Shown: piece after piece, positions 19,206 through 28,153 of the stretch
Layout: each line of letters starts with the position of its first letter
How positions within the stretch are numbered: the first letter of the stretch is position 1
Assembly (NCBI RefSeq): GCF_000298235.1
Contig: NZ_BAHE01000010.1
Location: forward strand, 1 to 64,000
From: Gordonia namibiensis NBRC 108229
Lineage (GTDB): Bacteria > Actinomycetota > Actinomycetes > Mycobacteriales > Mycobacteriaceae
Length of the DNA stretch: 64,000 nt
Direction: 5' to 3'
The notes under the pieces: generated by a model
Databases searched by the model: none
What the model saw: only the letters and a program-made list of their open reading frames with translations
What the model was told of the DNA's origin: nothing
Translations under genes and position numbers: made by a program

Positions 19206-19615
19206 GGTTGGCTACGAAGTCCTTTCATCACCGGAATGACCGTGTTCAGCACCAAGACCACCTGGCCGATGGCGAGTCCGAACATCGCGCCCAACCCGTC
19301 GGGTTGGACCAGAAACGCCGCCAGCAGAGCGAGCACCGTGATGGCACCGAGTCGCATGGCGGAGTTGAGAGCAAGAGCGGTTTTACGGGGGTTCAACTCG
19401 GCGGTGACCGTGTCGACGGCACGCTTCACGAGCAGTGCGTTGACGAGGATTCCCGCGACTCCGAGCAGGAAGAACACTGCGAAGAGGGGATGACCGACGA
19501 GGATCGAGACCACCGCGACCACGAGCGTCACGCCGCCGGCGATGAGTGCCGGGCGACGCAGACCGGTGGGCGCCTGCGGATAGACGGGGGCTGAATCAGG
19601 GGCAGATGTCTCCAT
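19202..19615 (-). CDS. AtpI-like membrane protein
   Basis: The 137-residue protein has four hydrophobic segments (about 26-46, 48-64, 85-105 and 110-128) and the motif [16 protein letters not shown] between them. It holds the position of Rv1303 at the head of the atp operon. AtpI-type proteins are thought to help assemble the c-ring; that role is taken from the family, and sequence conservation is weak. The ATG at 19615 is preceded by GGAGAGGG; the longer open frame upstream lacks a good ribosome site. Confidence 0.75.
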   Translation of the reverse strand: METSAPDSAPVYPQAPTGLRRPALIAGGVTLVVAVVSILVGHPLFAVFFLLGVAGILVNALLVKRAVDTVTAELNPRKTALALNSAMRLGAITVLALLAAFLVQPDGLGAMFGLAIGQVVLVLNTVIPVMKGLRSQP

Positions 19616-19819
19616 GTCCCTCTCCTCAGCTCGTTGAATCCATACCGACGGCACGGGGCACCCGCGTGCGTGCAGCAGCCAGTGGCCGCCATGCAACAGC
19701 TCGCGTTTGGTGTGACCCTACCAACACCACCCCGAAGGTCTTACCGGGGGGTATGAGTCGAGGCTCGCGAGAACCGCCGGCGAGATCCGTCGGCGCCCGG
19801 GCCACAACTACTACGGCCG

Positions 19820-19851
19820 ATAGTACACCAGATTTATCGTGCCCTTACCAA
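19820..19851 (-). promoter_or_regulatory. possible promoter of the atp operon
   Basis: In the 283-bp gap between wecA and the atpI-like gene the minus strand has TACTAT (19825-19820), a good -10, and TTGGTA (19851-19846) 20 nt upstream, which is wider than usual. Nothing else in the gap looks better. A leader of roughly 200 nt before the atpI-like start would follow. Confidence 0.3.
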
Positions 19852-19898
19852 GGGTGCGCTCGGTCGGAACCGGACATCGCCGGTCGACCCCGAGCACC

Positions 19899-21098
19899 TC
19901 ATCGAAAGGCTTTCGTCGAGGTCCTGAGCTCGGCGAACCGGCGCTGTAGTCGCGGCGCCATGGTGACGAGCAGTGCCACCACCAGTCCCCCGCCGAACAT
20001 CGGCGCGACCACCGACAGCGGGAACAGGGTGCTCGCCGCGGCGGAGAAGGCCAGGACACCGACCCAGAGGTAGATGATAAGCGCGACGCGGCGCTGGGAG
20101 TGCCCGAGTTCGAGCAGCCGGTGGTGCAGGTGCATCTTGTCGGGTGTGTAGAAACCGACTCCGGCGCGGGTCCGGCGGATCACCGCGAGCAGCATGTCGA
20201 GCATCGGGATGAAGACCACGGCCGCGACGAGGATCAGCGGTGACAGCAGGGTGAAGATGTCGGCTGGGCCGTAGGCGTTGACCGCGATACGGCCGGACGC
20301 ACTCGTCGAGGCGGCCGCCAGCATGAGCCCGATCAGCATCGCCCCGGAGTCACCCATGAAGATCCGGGCAGGCGAGAAGTTGTGCGGCAGGAAGCCGAGG
20401 CAGGCCCCCGCGAGTGCGACGGCGATGAGGGCCGGCGGGTAGTAGCTGACGTCGCCACCCTGATCACGGAGCAGGCCGAGGGAGAACATGCAGATCGCCG
20501 CCGCGGCGATGAGTCCCAGCCCGGCGGCGAGACCGTCGAGACCGTCGACGAAGTTGATCGCGTTGATCGTCGCCACCGTGACGGCCACGGTGAGGAGGCC
20601 CGCCTGGAGCGGATCGAGCACGATGGTTCCGATGTCGGCGAACGGCACCGGCACCTGGATCCAGGAGATACCCAGGAGCACGAGCACCCCGGCGGCGGTG
20701 AGCTGGCCGACGAACTTCGTCAGCGCGTCGAGGCCCCACCGGTCGTCGACGACGCCGACCAGGACGATCACCGTGCCCGCCGTGATCACCGCGGTCATGT
20801 CGGTGGTGTAGGCGAACAGTCGGTTGAGAGCGGGCAGGTTGGCGGCGAGGGCGATACCGGCCACCACCCCGCCGAACATGCCGAGACCACCGAGTCGCGG
20901 GGTCGGGATCACATGGACGTCGCGCACGCGCGGCACGGCGACCGCGCCGGCCTTGATCGCGAACACCCGCACCGCCGAGGTCAGCAGATACGTCATCGCG
21001 GCGGCGGTCAGGCCGACGAGCAGCAACTCGCGCAGCGGGACACCGGCCCCTCCCCCGTCGGTCGCGGCCGCGAGCACCACCGGGGCGGCGTCGATCAT
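19899..21098 (-). CDS. wecA: undecaprenyl-phosphate GlcNAc-1-phosphate transferase
   Basis: The 399-residue polytopic membrane enzyme (about 11 segments) belongs to the MraY/WecA family. It shows VGVVDDRWGLD (DDxxD-type Mg site), TINAINFVDGLDGLAAG and the cytoplasmic loop DKMHLHHRLLELGHS with its histidines. In mycolata it adds GlcNAc-1-phosphate to decaprenyl phosphate, starting the linker that joins arabinogalactan to peptidoglycan. It lies between the SHMT-like gene and the atp operon, as Rv1302 lies before Rv1303. Confidence 0.92.
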   Translation of the reverse strand: MIDAAPVVLAAATDGGGAGVPLRELLLVGLTAAAMTYLLTSAVRVFAIKAGAVAVPRVRDVHVIPTPRLGGLGMFGGVVAGIALAANLPALNRLFAYTTDMTAVITAGTVIVLVGVVDDRWGLDALTKFVGQLTAAGVLVLLGISWIQVPVPFADIGTIVLDPLQAGLLTVAVTVATINAINFVDGLDGLAAGLGLIAAAAICMFSLGLLRDQGGDVSYYPPALIAVALAGACLGFLPHNFSPARIFMGDSGAMLIGLMLAAASTSASGRIAVNAYGPADIFTLLSPLILVAAVVFIPMLDMLLAVIRRTRAGVGFYTPDKMHLHHRLLELGHSQRRVALIIYLWVGVLAFSAAASTLFPLSVVAPMFGGGLVVALLVTMAPRLQRRFAELRTSTKAFR

Positions 21099-21155
21099 CG
21101 GCTCACCACTGCAGCCGTCGAGGTCGCTGGGGACGTATCGGACACCCGGACAACG

Positions 21156-22379
21156 CTACCCGCATGCGAAGCCTCTGATCTCTCGGTGGATCCGGTCGTG
21201 CGTCGAGAGATCGTCGGTCGTCATCGCGGCCAGCATCGCGTCGGCGACCGCCGGGATCATCTCCGGGGTCAGGCCCCGGGAGGTGGCCGCCGGGGTGCCG
21301 ATCCGGATGCCCGATCCCTCGGCGACGGGGCGCTCGTCGAAGGGCAGAACAGCCTTGTCGACCACGATCCCCGATCGATTGAGACGATCCTGCGCCTCGG
21401 TTCCGGAGATGCCGAGCGCCTCGACGTCGACAACCGCGAGATGGGTGTCGGTGCCCCCGGAGACCACCCGCAGCCCGCGCGCGGTCAACGCATCGGCGAG
21501 GTCGCCGGCGTTGCGCACGGCCGCACCCGCATAGGTGGCGAACTCCCTGGTTCCGGCATCGTGGAAGGCGACGGCCTTCGCGGCGATCGCGTGCATGGAC
21601 GGGCCGCCCTGGATGAACGGATGGACCGCTTTACGCAACGCGTCGGCGTGCTCGGCGCGCGCCAGGATGACGCCGCCGCGGGGCCCGCGAAAGACCTTGT
21701 TGGTGGAGAAGGTGACGACGTCGGCGTGCGGCACCGGCGACGGGAGCAGCCCGGCGGCAACGTGTCCGGCGAGGTGCGCCGCGTCGACCAGGAGGATGCA
21801 CTCCGCCTCGTCGGCGATCTCGCGCAGAAGCGGGTAGTCAAAAGAACGCGAATACGTCGTGGCCCCGGCCACCAGCATCCGCGGCCGATGCACCAGCGCG
21901 AGTTCCCGGACCTGGTCGTAGTCGACGAGCTCGGTGTCGCGGCGCACCTCGTAGTGCAGCGGCGAGAACCAGCGACCGGAGAAGTTGGCGCGCGAACCGT
22001 GGGTCTGGTGCCCGCCGTGCTCGAGCCGCAGCGCGAGCACCGGGTCCCCCGGCTGGGCGAACGCCGCGTGGACGGCGAGATTCGCCGCGCTCCCCGACAG
22101 CGGCTGGACGTCGACGTGGTCGGCACCGAAGAGGTCCCGCGCCCGGCTGATCGCGAGTACCTCGAGTTCGTCGACGATCTCGCAACCACCGTGATAGCGC
22201 GACCCGGGGCGCCCCTCGGCGTACTTCGAGTCGAAGGTCGAGGCCATCGCGGCCCGCACCCCCGTAGTCGGTTCGGTCTCGCTCGCGAGCAGCTGGAGCC
22301 ACGTGCGCCGGCGGGATGATTCCCGCTCGATCAGCATGTCGATCTGCGGGTCACCCGTCGAACCGATGCCCGACGGCAT
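21156..22379 (-). CDS. SHMT-family PLP enzyme, divergent GlyA paralogue
   Basis: The 407-residue fold-type I PLP enzyme resembles serine hydroxymethyltransferase. It has SKYAEGRPGSRYHGG, HGGHQTHG and FRGPRGG, and K228 in STNKVFRGPRGG is the expected Schiff-base lysine. Several family-invariant positions differ: Asn instead of His before the lysine (usual THKT), QPLSGSAAN instead of QPHSGSQAN, and ASETEPT instead of ASENFVS. The start lies one base after the sua5 stop (TGAGATG), so it is co-transcribed. It could be a true SHMT, but the substitutions suggest a changed substrate or folate use. M. tuberculosis has no gene here between Rv1301 and Rv1302. Confidence 0.75.
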   Translation of the reverse strand: MPSGIGSTGDPQIDMLIERESSRRRTWLQLLASETEPTTGVRAAMASTFDSKYAEGRPGSRYHGGCEIVDELEVLAISRARDLFGADHVDVQPLSGSAANLAVHAAFAQPGDPVLALRLEHGGHQTHGSRANFSGRWFSPLHYEVRRDTELVDYDQVRELALVHRPRMLVAGATTYSRSFDYPLLREIADEAECILLVDAAHLAGHVAAGLLPSPVPHADVVTFSTNKVFRGPRGGVILARAEHADALRKAVHPFIQGGPSMHAIAAKAVAFHDAGTREFATYAGAAVRNAGDLADALTARGLRVVSGGTDTHLAVVDVEALGISGTEAQDRLNRSGIVVDKAVLPFDERPVAEGSGIRIGTPAATSRGLTPEMIPAVADAMLAAMTTDDLSTHDRIHREIRGFACG

Positions 22380-22380
22380 C

Positions 22381-23034
22381 TCAACCACGCAGTGAGTCGG
22401 GGTCGACGTCGAGGACCTCGGCGACGGCCTCGATCGTGATGGCGCCCTCACGCAGGACGCGCGGCTGCGCGCCCGACACGTCGACGATCGTCGACGCCTG
22501 GGCGATCGGCGCGGGCCCGCCGTCGAGGTACACCGAGATCTTGTCGCCGAGCTGTTCCCGGGCCTCGTCGACCGTGGTGGCGGGCGGGCTGCCCGACACG
22601 TTCGCGCTCGACACCGCCATCGGCCCGACCTCGCGCAGCAGCTCGATCGCGACCGGATGCAGCGGCATGCGCAGCATGACCGTGCCGTCGGTGTCCCCGA
22701 GATCCCAGGCGAGCGACGGTGCCTGACGGACAACGAGACTCAGCCCGCCGGGCCAGAACGCCTCGATCAGGTCGCGGGCAGCCTGCGGGACGGACAGCAC
22801 GAGTCCGTCGATGGAATGCCATGAGCCGACCAGGACCGGCACCGGCATGTCCCGGCCGCGGTGCTTGGCCGCGAGCAGCGAGCCGACGGCGTCGGAATCG
22901 AAGGCATCGCAACCGACTCCGTAGAGCGTGTCGGTGGGGACCACCACCAGGCGTCCCGCCTTCGCCGCCCCGACGGCCGCGCGAATGCCCGCCGAACGGC
23001 TCTGCGGATCGTTGCAGTCGAAAACAATGCTCAC
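22381..23034 (-). CDS. sua5: L-threonylcarbamoyladenylate synthase
   Basis: The 217-residue Sua5/YciO/YrdC-family enzyme makes threonylcarbamoyl-AMP from threonine, bicarbonate and ATP for the t6A modification of ANN-decoding tRNAs. Signatures are VVVPTDTLYGVGCDAF, AAKHRGRDMPVPVLVG, FWPGGLSLVV and SSANVSGSPPATT. The length matches the short TsaC-type form with a small extension. It lies downstream of prmC in the conserved order prfA-prmC-sua5. Confidence 0.93.
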   Translation of the reverse strand: MSIVFDCNDPQSRSAGIRAAVGAAKAGRLVVVPTDTLYGVGCDAFDSDAVGSLLAAKHRGRDMPVPVLVGSWHSIDGLVLSVPQAARDLIEAFWPGGLSLVVRQAPSLAWDLGDTDGTVMLRMPLHPVAIELLREVGPMAVSSANVSGSPPATTVDEAREQLGDKISVYLDGGPAPIAQASTIVDVSGAQPRVLREGAITIEAVAEVLDVDPDSLRG

Positions 23035-23081
23035 CGGTCCATCCTTTCATGCCCCCGGTGGTGCATTCCGGCAGACGCGCC

Positions 23082-23960
23082 TCAGCCGACGCGGCGGGCG
23101 GTGACGAAGCGCGGTCGCCCGGCCAGATCCGTACGGGCGGTCACCTCGTCGAACCCGCCGTGGGCGCGCAGGCAGTCGACGACGGCATCCGAGGTCGTGT
23201 CGTCGTGTTCGATCCCGACGAGACCGCCCGGGGCGAGCATGGTCGCGATGACCGGCACCATCGGGACGATGACGCTCATCCCGTCGTCGCCGCCGAAGAC
23301 CGCGCGCGCCGGGTCGTGGTCCACCTCGGGACCGACCTCGGACCGCAGCGGGACGTAGGGCGGGTTGGTCGCGACGATCGAGACGCTCCCCGCCGGGATC
23401 GCGCGGCCGATCTGATCGGCATCGGTGACGTCCGCGGCCACCACGTCGAGCCGTTCCCGAACTCCGGACGGCGCCTCGGAAACGTTGCGCCGCAACCACT
23501 TCAACGCGGCGTCGTCAATCTCGACGGCCGTGACGCGCGCGGAACGGACCAGCGTCGCCAGGCCGATGGCCAGGGCGCCGCTACCGCTGCAGAGATCGAC
23601 GATGCGTACCGGGTCGGCCATGGTCGCAGCGGCGGACGCCGCCCATTCGAGCAGATACTCGGTCTCCGGTCGCGGGATGAACACGCCCGGGCCGACGGCC
23701 AGCTCGAGCGGACCGAACGCCGCGGTTCCGACGATGTGCTGCAACGGGGTTCGACGCGCCCGCTGGTCGATCGCCGTCCAGAACTCACGGACGTGTGCGT
23801 CGTCGATGGTGTCGATGACGATCAGGCGGCCGGGGTCACACGAGAGGACGTGCGACATCAGCCATTCGGCATCGCGTCGTGCCGAGTCGATTCCGGCTGC
23901 TGCCAGTTGTGCGGTGGCTCTGCGGATTTCGTCGGCCACCCGGACCGGCGCGTCCGACAT
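23082..23960 (-). CDS. prmC: release factor glutamine methyltransferase
   Basis: The 292-residue enzyme methylates the glutamine of the GGQ motif in release factors. It has an N-terminal helical domain, FIPRPETEYLLEWA, the SAM motif IVDLCSGSGALAIGLA and the catalytic NPPYVP. It follows prfA, whose product is its substrate, with four bases between the genes. The start at 23960 gives the family length. The C-terminal half has GGDDGMSVI where GGxDGL is usual, a mild variation. Confidence 0.93.
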   Translation of the reverse strand: MSDAPVRVADEIRRATAQLAAAGIDSARRDAEWLMSHVLSCDPGRLIVIDTIDDAHVREFWTAIDQRARRTPLQHIVGTAAFGPLELAVGPGVFIPRPETEYLLEWAASAAATMADPVRIVDLCSGSGALAIGLATLVRSARVTAVEIDDAALKWLRRNVSEAPSGVRERLDVVAADVTDADQIGRAIPAGSVSIVATNPPYVPLRSEVGPEVDHDPARAVFGGDDGMSVIVPMVPVIATMLAPGGLVGIEHDDTTSDAVVDCLRAHGGFDEVTARTDLAGRPRFVTARRVG

Positions 23961-23964
23961 CGGG

Positions 23965-25041
23965 TTATTCGGCTTCCATGCGGGCCTGGCGCTCGGCGGC
24001 GACGAGCGCGTCGAGGAGGTTGTCCATGTCCCCGGCGAGAACGGCGTCGAGGTTGTTGGCCTTGTAGCCGATGCGGTGATCGGTGATGCGGTTCTCGGGG
24101 AAGTTGTAGGTGCGGATGCGCTCGGAGCGGTCGACGGTGCGGATCTGCGCAGCACGACCCTCCGCGGCCGCGGCCTCGGCCTCCTCCTCCGCCGCCGACT
24201 GGAGGCGGGCGGCGAGCACCTGCATGGCGCGGGCCTTGTTCTGCAGCTGCGACCGCTCGTTCTGGCAGGTCACGACGATGCCGGTGGGCAGGTGCGTGAT
24301 ACGGACTGCCGAGTCCGTAGTGTTGACACCCTGACCGCCCTTGCCCGACGACCGGTAGACGTCGATGCGCAGGTCGGATTCGTCGATCGCGACCTCGGCC
24401 ACCTCTTCGGGCTCGGGGTAGATGAGCACACCGGCCGCCGAGGTGTGGATACGTCCCTGGGACTCGGTCACCGGCACACGCTGGACACGGTGCACGCCAC
24501 CCTCGAACTTGAGTCGCGACCACACCCCGTCGCGGACGGCCTCCTTGGACTTGATCGAGAAGGTCGCCTCTTTGTAGCCGCCGAGGTCGGATTCGGTGAC
24601 GCCGAGGGTCTGCACCTTCCAGCCGTGCCGCTCGCAGTACTTGAGGTACATGCGTGCGAGGTCGGAGGCGAACAGCGCGGACTCCTCGCCGCCGGCACCG
24701 GACTTGATCTCGAGCACCACGTCGTCGCTGTCGTGGGGATCACGCGGGGCGAGCAGGTCGGTGAGCGTCGCGTCGAGTTCCTCGACGGTCGCCTCGAGGG
24801 CAGGGATCTCGGCGGCGAACGATGAATCGTCCGCCGCGAGCTCACGTGCCGCCTCCAGATCCTCGCGTGCCGCCTTGAGCTTGTTGTAGGTCGACATCAC
24901 CGGGGCGAGCTCGGCAAACCGTTTTCCCACCCGGCGCGCGGCAGCGGGATCGTCGTGCAGCGAGGGATCGGCGAGCTGACGCTCGAGGCCGGAGTGCTCG
25001 GCCAGGATGTCATCGATGGCCGACGGACTCTGCGTACTCAC
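23965..25041 (-). CDS. prfA: peptide chain release factor 1
   Basis: The 358-residue factor recognises UAA and UAG. It carries the stop-codon recognition tripeptide in [14 protein letters not shown] (PVT, the RF1 type), the GGQ catalytic loop in [17 protein letters not shown], and the C-terminal [17 protein letters not shown]. The GTG at 25041 fits the family N-terminus [15 protein letters not shown]; the frame continues upstream but without similarity. A terminator-like hairpin lies between rpmE and prfA. Confidence 0.95.
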   Translation of the reverse strand: MSTQSPSAIDDILAEHSGLERQLADPSLHDDPAAARRVGKRFAELAPVMSTYNKLKAAREDLEAARELAADDSSFAAEIPALEATVEELDATLTDLLAPRDPHDSDDVVLEIKSGAGGEESALFASDLARMYLKYCERHGWKVQTLGVTESDLGGYKEATFSIKSKEAVRDGVWSRLKFEGGVHRVQRVPVTESQGRIHTSAAGVLIYPEPEEVAEVAIDESDLRIDVYRSSGKGGQGVNTTDSAVRITHLPTGIVVTCQNERSQLQNKARAMQVLAARLQSAAEEEAEAAAAEGRAAQIRTVDRSERIRTYNFPENRITDHRIGYKANNLDAVLAGDMDNLLDALVAAERQARMEAE

Positions 25042-25129
25042 TGCAAACCTCACTTGGAAGACGGAACTCACCGCAGAAGAACATGGTCGGCGAGAACCTG
25101 GGGAGAGAAAAGACCTGGTCAAACACAAA

Positions 25130-25154
25130 CGACGCCCGTCCCGACTGGGCGTCG
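25130..25154 (-). terminator. intrinsic terminator after rpmE
   Basis: CGACGCCC (25130-25137) pairs with GGGCGTCG (25147-25154) around a 9-nt loop. On the minus strand the stem is followed by TTTGTGTTTG. It lies about 20 bp past the rpmE stop and would separate rpmE from the prfA-prmC-sua5 transcript. Confidence 0.7.
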
Positions 25155-25174
25155 GGCGGGCGTCGCAGCGTGGT

Positions 25175-25387
25175 CTACTTGGTGCGCTTGCCGTAGCGCT
25201 TCTCGAACCGGGCGACACGGCCGCCGGTGTCGAGGATCTTCTGCTTGCCCGTGTAGAACGGGTGGCACTGCGAGCAGACTTCGACATTGATACGACCGTT
25301 GGCAGCGGTGCTGCGGGTCTCGAACGTGTTGCCGCAGCCGCAGACGACGGTGGTCGCCGCGTACTCGGGGTGGATTCCCTGCTTCAT
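25175..25387 (-). CDS. rpmE: ribosomal protein L31
   Basis: The 70-residue large-subunit protein is the zinc-binding (C+) form: cysteines at 16 and 18 (CGC) and at 37 and 40 (CSQC) make the metal site. The N-terminus MKQGIHPEY and the basic C-terminus are typical. It reads divergently from the CysJ-like gene across a 271-bp gap in which I see no further gene. A zinc-dependent L31 suggests that a zinc-free paralogue may exist elsewhere under Zur control. Confidence 0.95.
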   Translation of the reverse strand: MKQGIHPEYAATTVVCGCGNTFETRSTAANGRINVEVCSQCHPFYTGKQKILDTGGRVARFEKRYGKRTK

Positions 25388-25658
25388 GTCTGGTGCGTCC
25401 CTTTCTGTGGCCGCCGGGTCACCGTCGCCTCTCGACGGTGTGAACCGGAACCGGACTCGACCGCTCAGTATGCCATGTGTGCCCTTCGCGACGGAAATCG
25501 CGGACGCAGCGGTCGCAGGTTGGTCAACGGCACGGATCGCGATTTGATTCCCGGGTGAATATCACACCTCCGGAGGGTCGTGGAGGGTGCCCTAAGAGTA
25601 GTACCGTGGCCGACGGCCAATCTCTTGGCATCACCTCTCCGACCACGAAGGATTCTCG

Positions 25659-26882
25659 ATGTACGACGCCGCTTCGGCCGGTACCAGCACTCCACTGAGC
25701 ACCACCCCGGATGAGTCGTCGACGCAGCAGTCCGCCCCGGCACGGCGCAAGTCGGCCCGGTCGCCGTGGAACCGGCGGAACCCCTACCCGGCGACGATCG
25801 TGACCAACACCATCCTGTCCGGTCCGGGATCGGCCAAGGAGGTGCGCCACGTCGAGATCTCCCTCGGCGACAGCGGCATCACCTACGAACCGGGCGACGG
25901 CATCGCCGTCACGCCGGTCAACGATCCCGCCCTGGTGGATCTCCTTCTCGAGCGCCTGGGAGCGGTCGGCGACGAGATCATCGCCGACCGGAAGGCCACT
26001 TACAGCCTCCGCGAGGCCCTGACCACGCGCTACGAGATCGGCTGCCCATCGAAGTACCTGGCCAGGGCGGTGGCCGAGCGCACCGACCATGCCGAGTTGA
26101 CCCGCCTGATCGAGGCCGGCGACGCCCAGGCGCTCGACACCTGGCTCCACGGGCGTGACGTCCTCGACCTGCTGAACATCGATCCGACCATGGTCTTCGC
26201 ACCCGAGGAACTCCTCGAGGAACTCAGCCCGCTCGCCCACCGCGAGTACTCGATCTCCTCGAGCCCCGCCGTTCACTCGGGGACCGTGCACATCACGATG
26301 GCGACCGTGCGCTACGTCGCCGGCGACCGCGAACGCGGCGGTGTCTGCTCGACGCACCTCGCCGACCGGTGCGCGCCCGGTGACACCGTGAACGTCTTCA
26401 TCACCCCCAACAAGACGTTCCGTCTTCCGGAGGGCGACGTCCCGGCCGTCATGATCGGTCCGGGAACCGGGATCGCCCCGTTCCGCGCTTTCCTCCATCA
26501 CCGCGCGGCCACCGGGTCGACCGGATCGAACTGGCTGTTCTTCGGCGACCAGCATCGCGACACCGACTACCTCTACGCCGACGAGATCGACGGCTTCGTC
26601 ACCGACGGCCTGCTGGATCGGCTGGACCTCGCGTTCTCGCGGGACCAGGACCACAAGGTCTACGTCCAGGACCGCATGCGCGAGAACGGCGCGGACCTGT
26701 TCGCCTGGCTCGAGAAGGGCGCCCACGTCTACGTGTGCGGTGATGCCGCCACGATGGCCGGCGACGTCGACGCGGCTCTCCATGAGATCGTCGCCCAGCA
26801 CGGCGGTCTCGACTCCGACGCCGCGCGCGACTACGTCGACGCACTCCGCGCCGCGGGCCGCTACGCCCGCGACGTCTACTGA
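25659..26882 (+). CDS. CysJ-like FAD/NADPH reductase without flavodoxin domain
   Basis: The 407-residue protein matches the C-terminal reductase half of sulfite reductase alpha and P450 reductases. It has an FAD-binding and connecting domain (about 40-260) with REYSISSSP and GGVCSTHLAD, then an NADPH module (about 265-407) with GPGTGIAPFRAFL and VYVCGDAATMAGDV. The first 35 residues are a disordered Ser/Thr/Arg-rich extension. With no FMN domain it probably passes electrons directly or to a separate partner. AAGGA lies seven bases before the ATG. The HemS-like gene starts 27 bp downstream in the same direction, making a likely pair. Electrons to sulfite reductase are the default guess; a haem-related role is suggested by the neighbour. 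Confidence 0.78.
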   Translation: MYDAASAGTSTPLSTTPDESSTQQSAPARRKSARSPWNRRNPYPATIVTNTILSGPGSAKEVRHVEISLGDSGITYEPGDGIAVTPVNDPALVDLLLERLGAVGDEIIADRKATYSLREALTTRYEIGCPSKYLARAVAERTDHAELTRLIEAGDAQALDTWLHGRDVLDLLNIDPTMVFAPEELLEELSPLAHREYSISSSPAVHSGTVHITMATVRYVAGDRERGGVCSTHLADRCAPGDTVNVFITPNKTFRLPEGDVPAVMIGPGTGIAPFRAFLHHRAATGSTGSNWLFFGDQHRDTDYLYADEIDGFVTDGLLDRLDLAFSRDQDHKVYVQDRMRENGADLFAWLEKGAHVYVCGDAATMAGDVDAALHEIVAQHGGLDSDAARDYVDALRAAGRYARDVY

Positions 26883-26908
26883 GCCGACTCCGGCGAGATC
26901 TGCGCGCC

Positions 26909-27856
26909 GTGCCCGACCCCACCGACGACCCGATCCGGCCGAGCGACCTCGAGACCCTCCTCGCGACACCGGGTTTCGGCGAGTCCGCGGTCAGTTCGGA
27001 CATCGGCGCGATCGCCGCGCGACTCCCCTCGCTCGCCGAGGTCGTCGGTGTCACGGTCGCCGGACCGGTGATCATGAATGCGGTCGGCGTTCACGGAATC
27101 CCCACCCCGCTGGGTGGCCCCCTCGCTGTCGGTCCTGAACGGATCTCGTTGCGCCTCAACCCCTCTCGGTTGTCGTCGACACTGCAGACCGATCCCGCCG
27201 CCCAGGTCCCGCCCACGCTGCGCCTGTTCGACGCGAGCGGCGACACCGCGCACGCGACCTACCTGACCGAGAACTCCGACCGCCTCGCCTTCGAGTCGCT
27301 GAGCCTGTCCACCTCGATGGCGGCGGTTCACCACTCGGAACCCACGCCCGTCCCGACGTTTTCCGGACCCGAGTACATCCCGGCCGCACTCCCCGACCGC
27401 CACGACGGCGACCAGGTCGGGCTCTTCGACTCGGTCCTGCTCGACGGCGGCACCTCTCGGCTCCAGTCGCTGGCCGAGGGCCGTGGTTCGCGCGGCACCC
27501 GCGTCGATCCGCGTCGGATCATCGCCGCACTCGAGCACGCCGCGCTGCTGGGGATGACGGTCACCCTCGCCGCCGCAGCGCCCGGATGCATGCAGATGCG
27601 CCAGGACCGGCTCGACGGCGCCCGCGAGCACCGCGGGCAGATGGTCCTCGCGTCCGGCGCGTCTCGGGTGATGATCAACTTCACCCACGTCGAACAGTGC
27701 TGGGTCACCTGGTCAGAAGGAGCCTGGGGCCCCACTGCCGCCCTCGAGTTCTACGACCGGCGCGGGCGCTGCTGTCTCGTCGTCACGCACGTCGGCGCCG
27801 TGTCCCGCGCCACCGTCGAGGCGTGGGATCACCTGACCGGCGATCTGGCTTCCTGA
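26909..27856 (+). CDS. HemS/ChuS-like hemin-binding protein
   Basis: The 315-residue protein has two weakly similar halves, as in the HemS/HmuS/ChuS family. The first half has LRLFDASGDTAHATYLTEN, which parallels the family's FFDxxGDAVHKxYL segment. The second has APGCMQMRQDRL followed by HVEQCWVTWSEGAWGPTAALE, which parallels GCIQIHTGPV and the later AWVVRKPT...TSLEVFD. Family members bind haem in the cytosol and degrade or traffic it. The haem-ligand histidine cannot be assigned by eye. It starts at GTG 26909, downstream of the reductase gene. The assignment rests on pattern recognition of a diverged sequence. Confidence 0.6.
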   Translation: MPDPTDDPIRPSDLETLLATPGFGESAVSSDIGAIAARLPSLAEVVGVTVAGPVIMNAVGVHGIPTPLGGPLAVGPERISLRLNPSRLSSTLQTDPAAQVPPTLRLFDASGDTAHATYLTENSDRLAFESLSLSTSMAAVHHSEPTPVPTFSGPEYIPAALPDRHDGDQVGLFDSVLLDGGTSRLQSLAEGRGSRGTRVDPRRIIAALEHAALLGMTVTLAAAAPGCMQMRQDRLDGAREHRGQMVLASGASRVMINFTHVEQCWVTWSEGAWGPTAALEFYDRRGRCCLVVTHVGAVSRATVEAWDHLTGDLAS

Positions 27857-27897
27857 CCCTTTGGCTGCCTGAGGCGCGAGGAGCGCAAGCCGACGGG

Positions 27898-28085
27898 CTG
27901 AGTAGCGACGAAGGAGCGTATCGAAGTCGACAAGCCACGAAGGCCTGGTGACCCTTCGATACGCTCGCAAGCTCGCTACTCAGGGAGCGGATACGCTCGC
28001 AAGCCCGCTACTCAGGGAGCGGATACGCTCGCACGCTCGCTACTCAGGGAGCGGATACGCTCGCACGCTCGGTACTCAGGCAGCA
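27898..28085. repeat. 32-bp tandem repeats with an inverted copy
   Basis: Four head-to-tail copies of a 32-bp unit start at 27958, 27990, 28022 and 28054 (to 28085). Each begins GATACGCTCGCA and ends near TACTCAGG. A fifth, inverted copy at 27898-27926 pairs with the first (27954-27982) through CTGAGTAGCGA and GAGCGTATCGAAG, giving a large stem with a small internal loop. The copies are nearly identical, and the last has decayed. They fill the gap between converging hemS-like and rho genes. Elements of this kind are dispersed intergenic palindromes in related genomes, to my knowledge. Confidence 0.85.
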
Positions 28086-28097
28086 GAGACACAAAGA

Positions 28098-28138
28098 CCG
28101 ACGGCCCTGGCCCGCGTGATGCGGGACAGGGCCGTCGG
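28098..28138 (-). terminator. intrinsic terminator of rho
   Basis: CCGACGGCCCTG (28098-28109) pairs perfectly with CAGGGCCGTCGG (28127-28138), with a second CCCGC/GCGGG stem inside. On the minus strand the stem is followed by TCTTTGTGTCT. It lies 16 bp past the rho stop. Confidence 0.75.
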
Positions 28139-28153
28139 GTGGTTCGTCGACTG

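Noticed and set aside
27958..28085. The 32-bp repeats as a CRISPR array
   Set aside because: Copies are directly adjacent with no spacers, one copy is inverted, and no cas genes are near.
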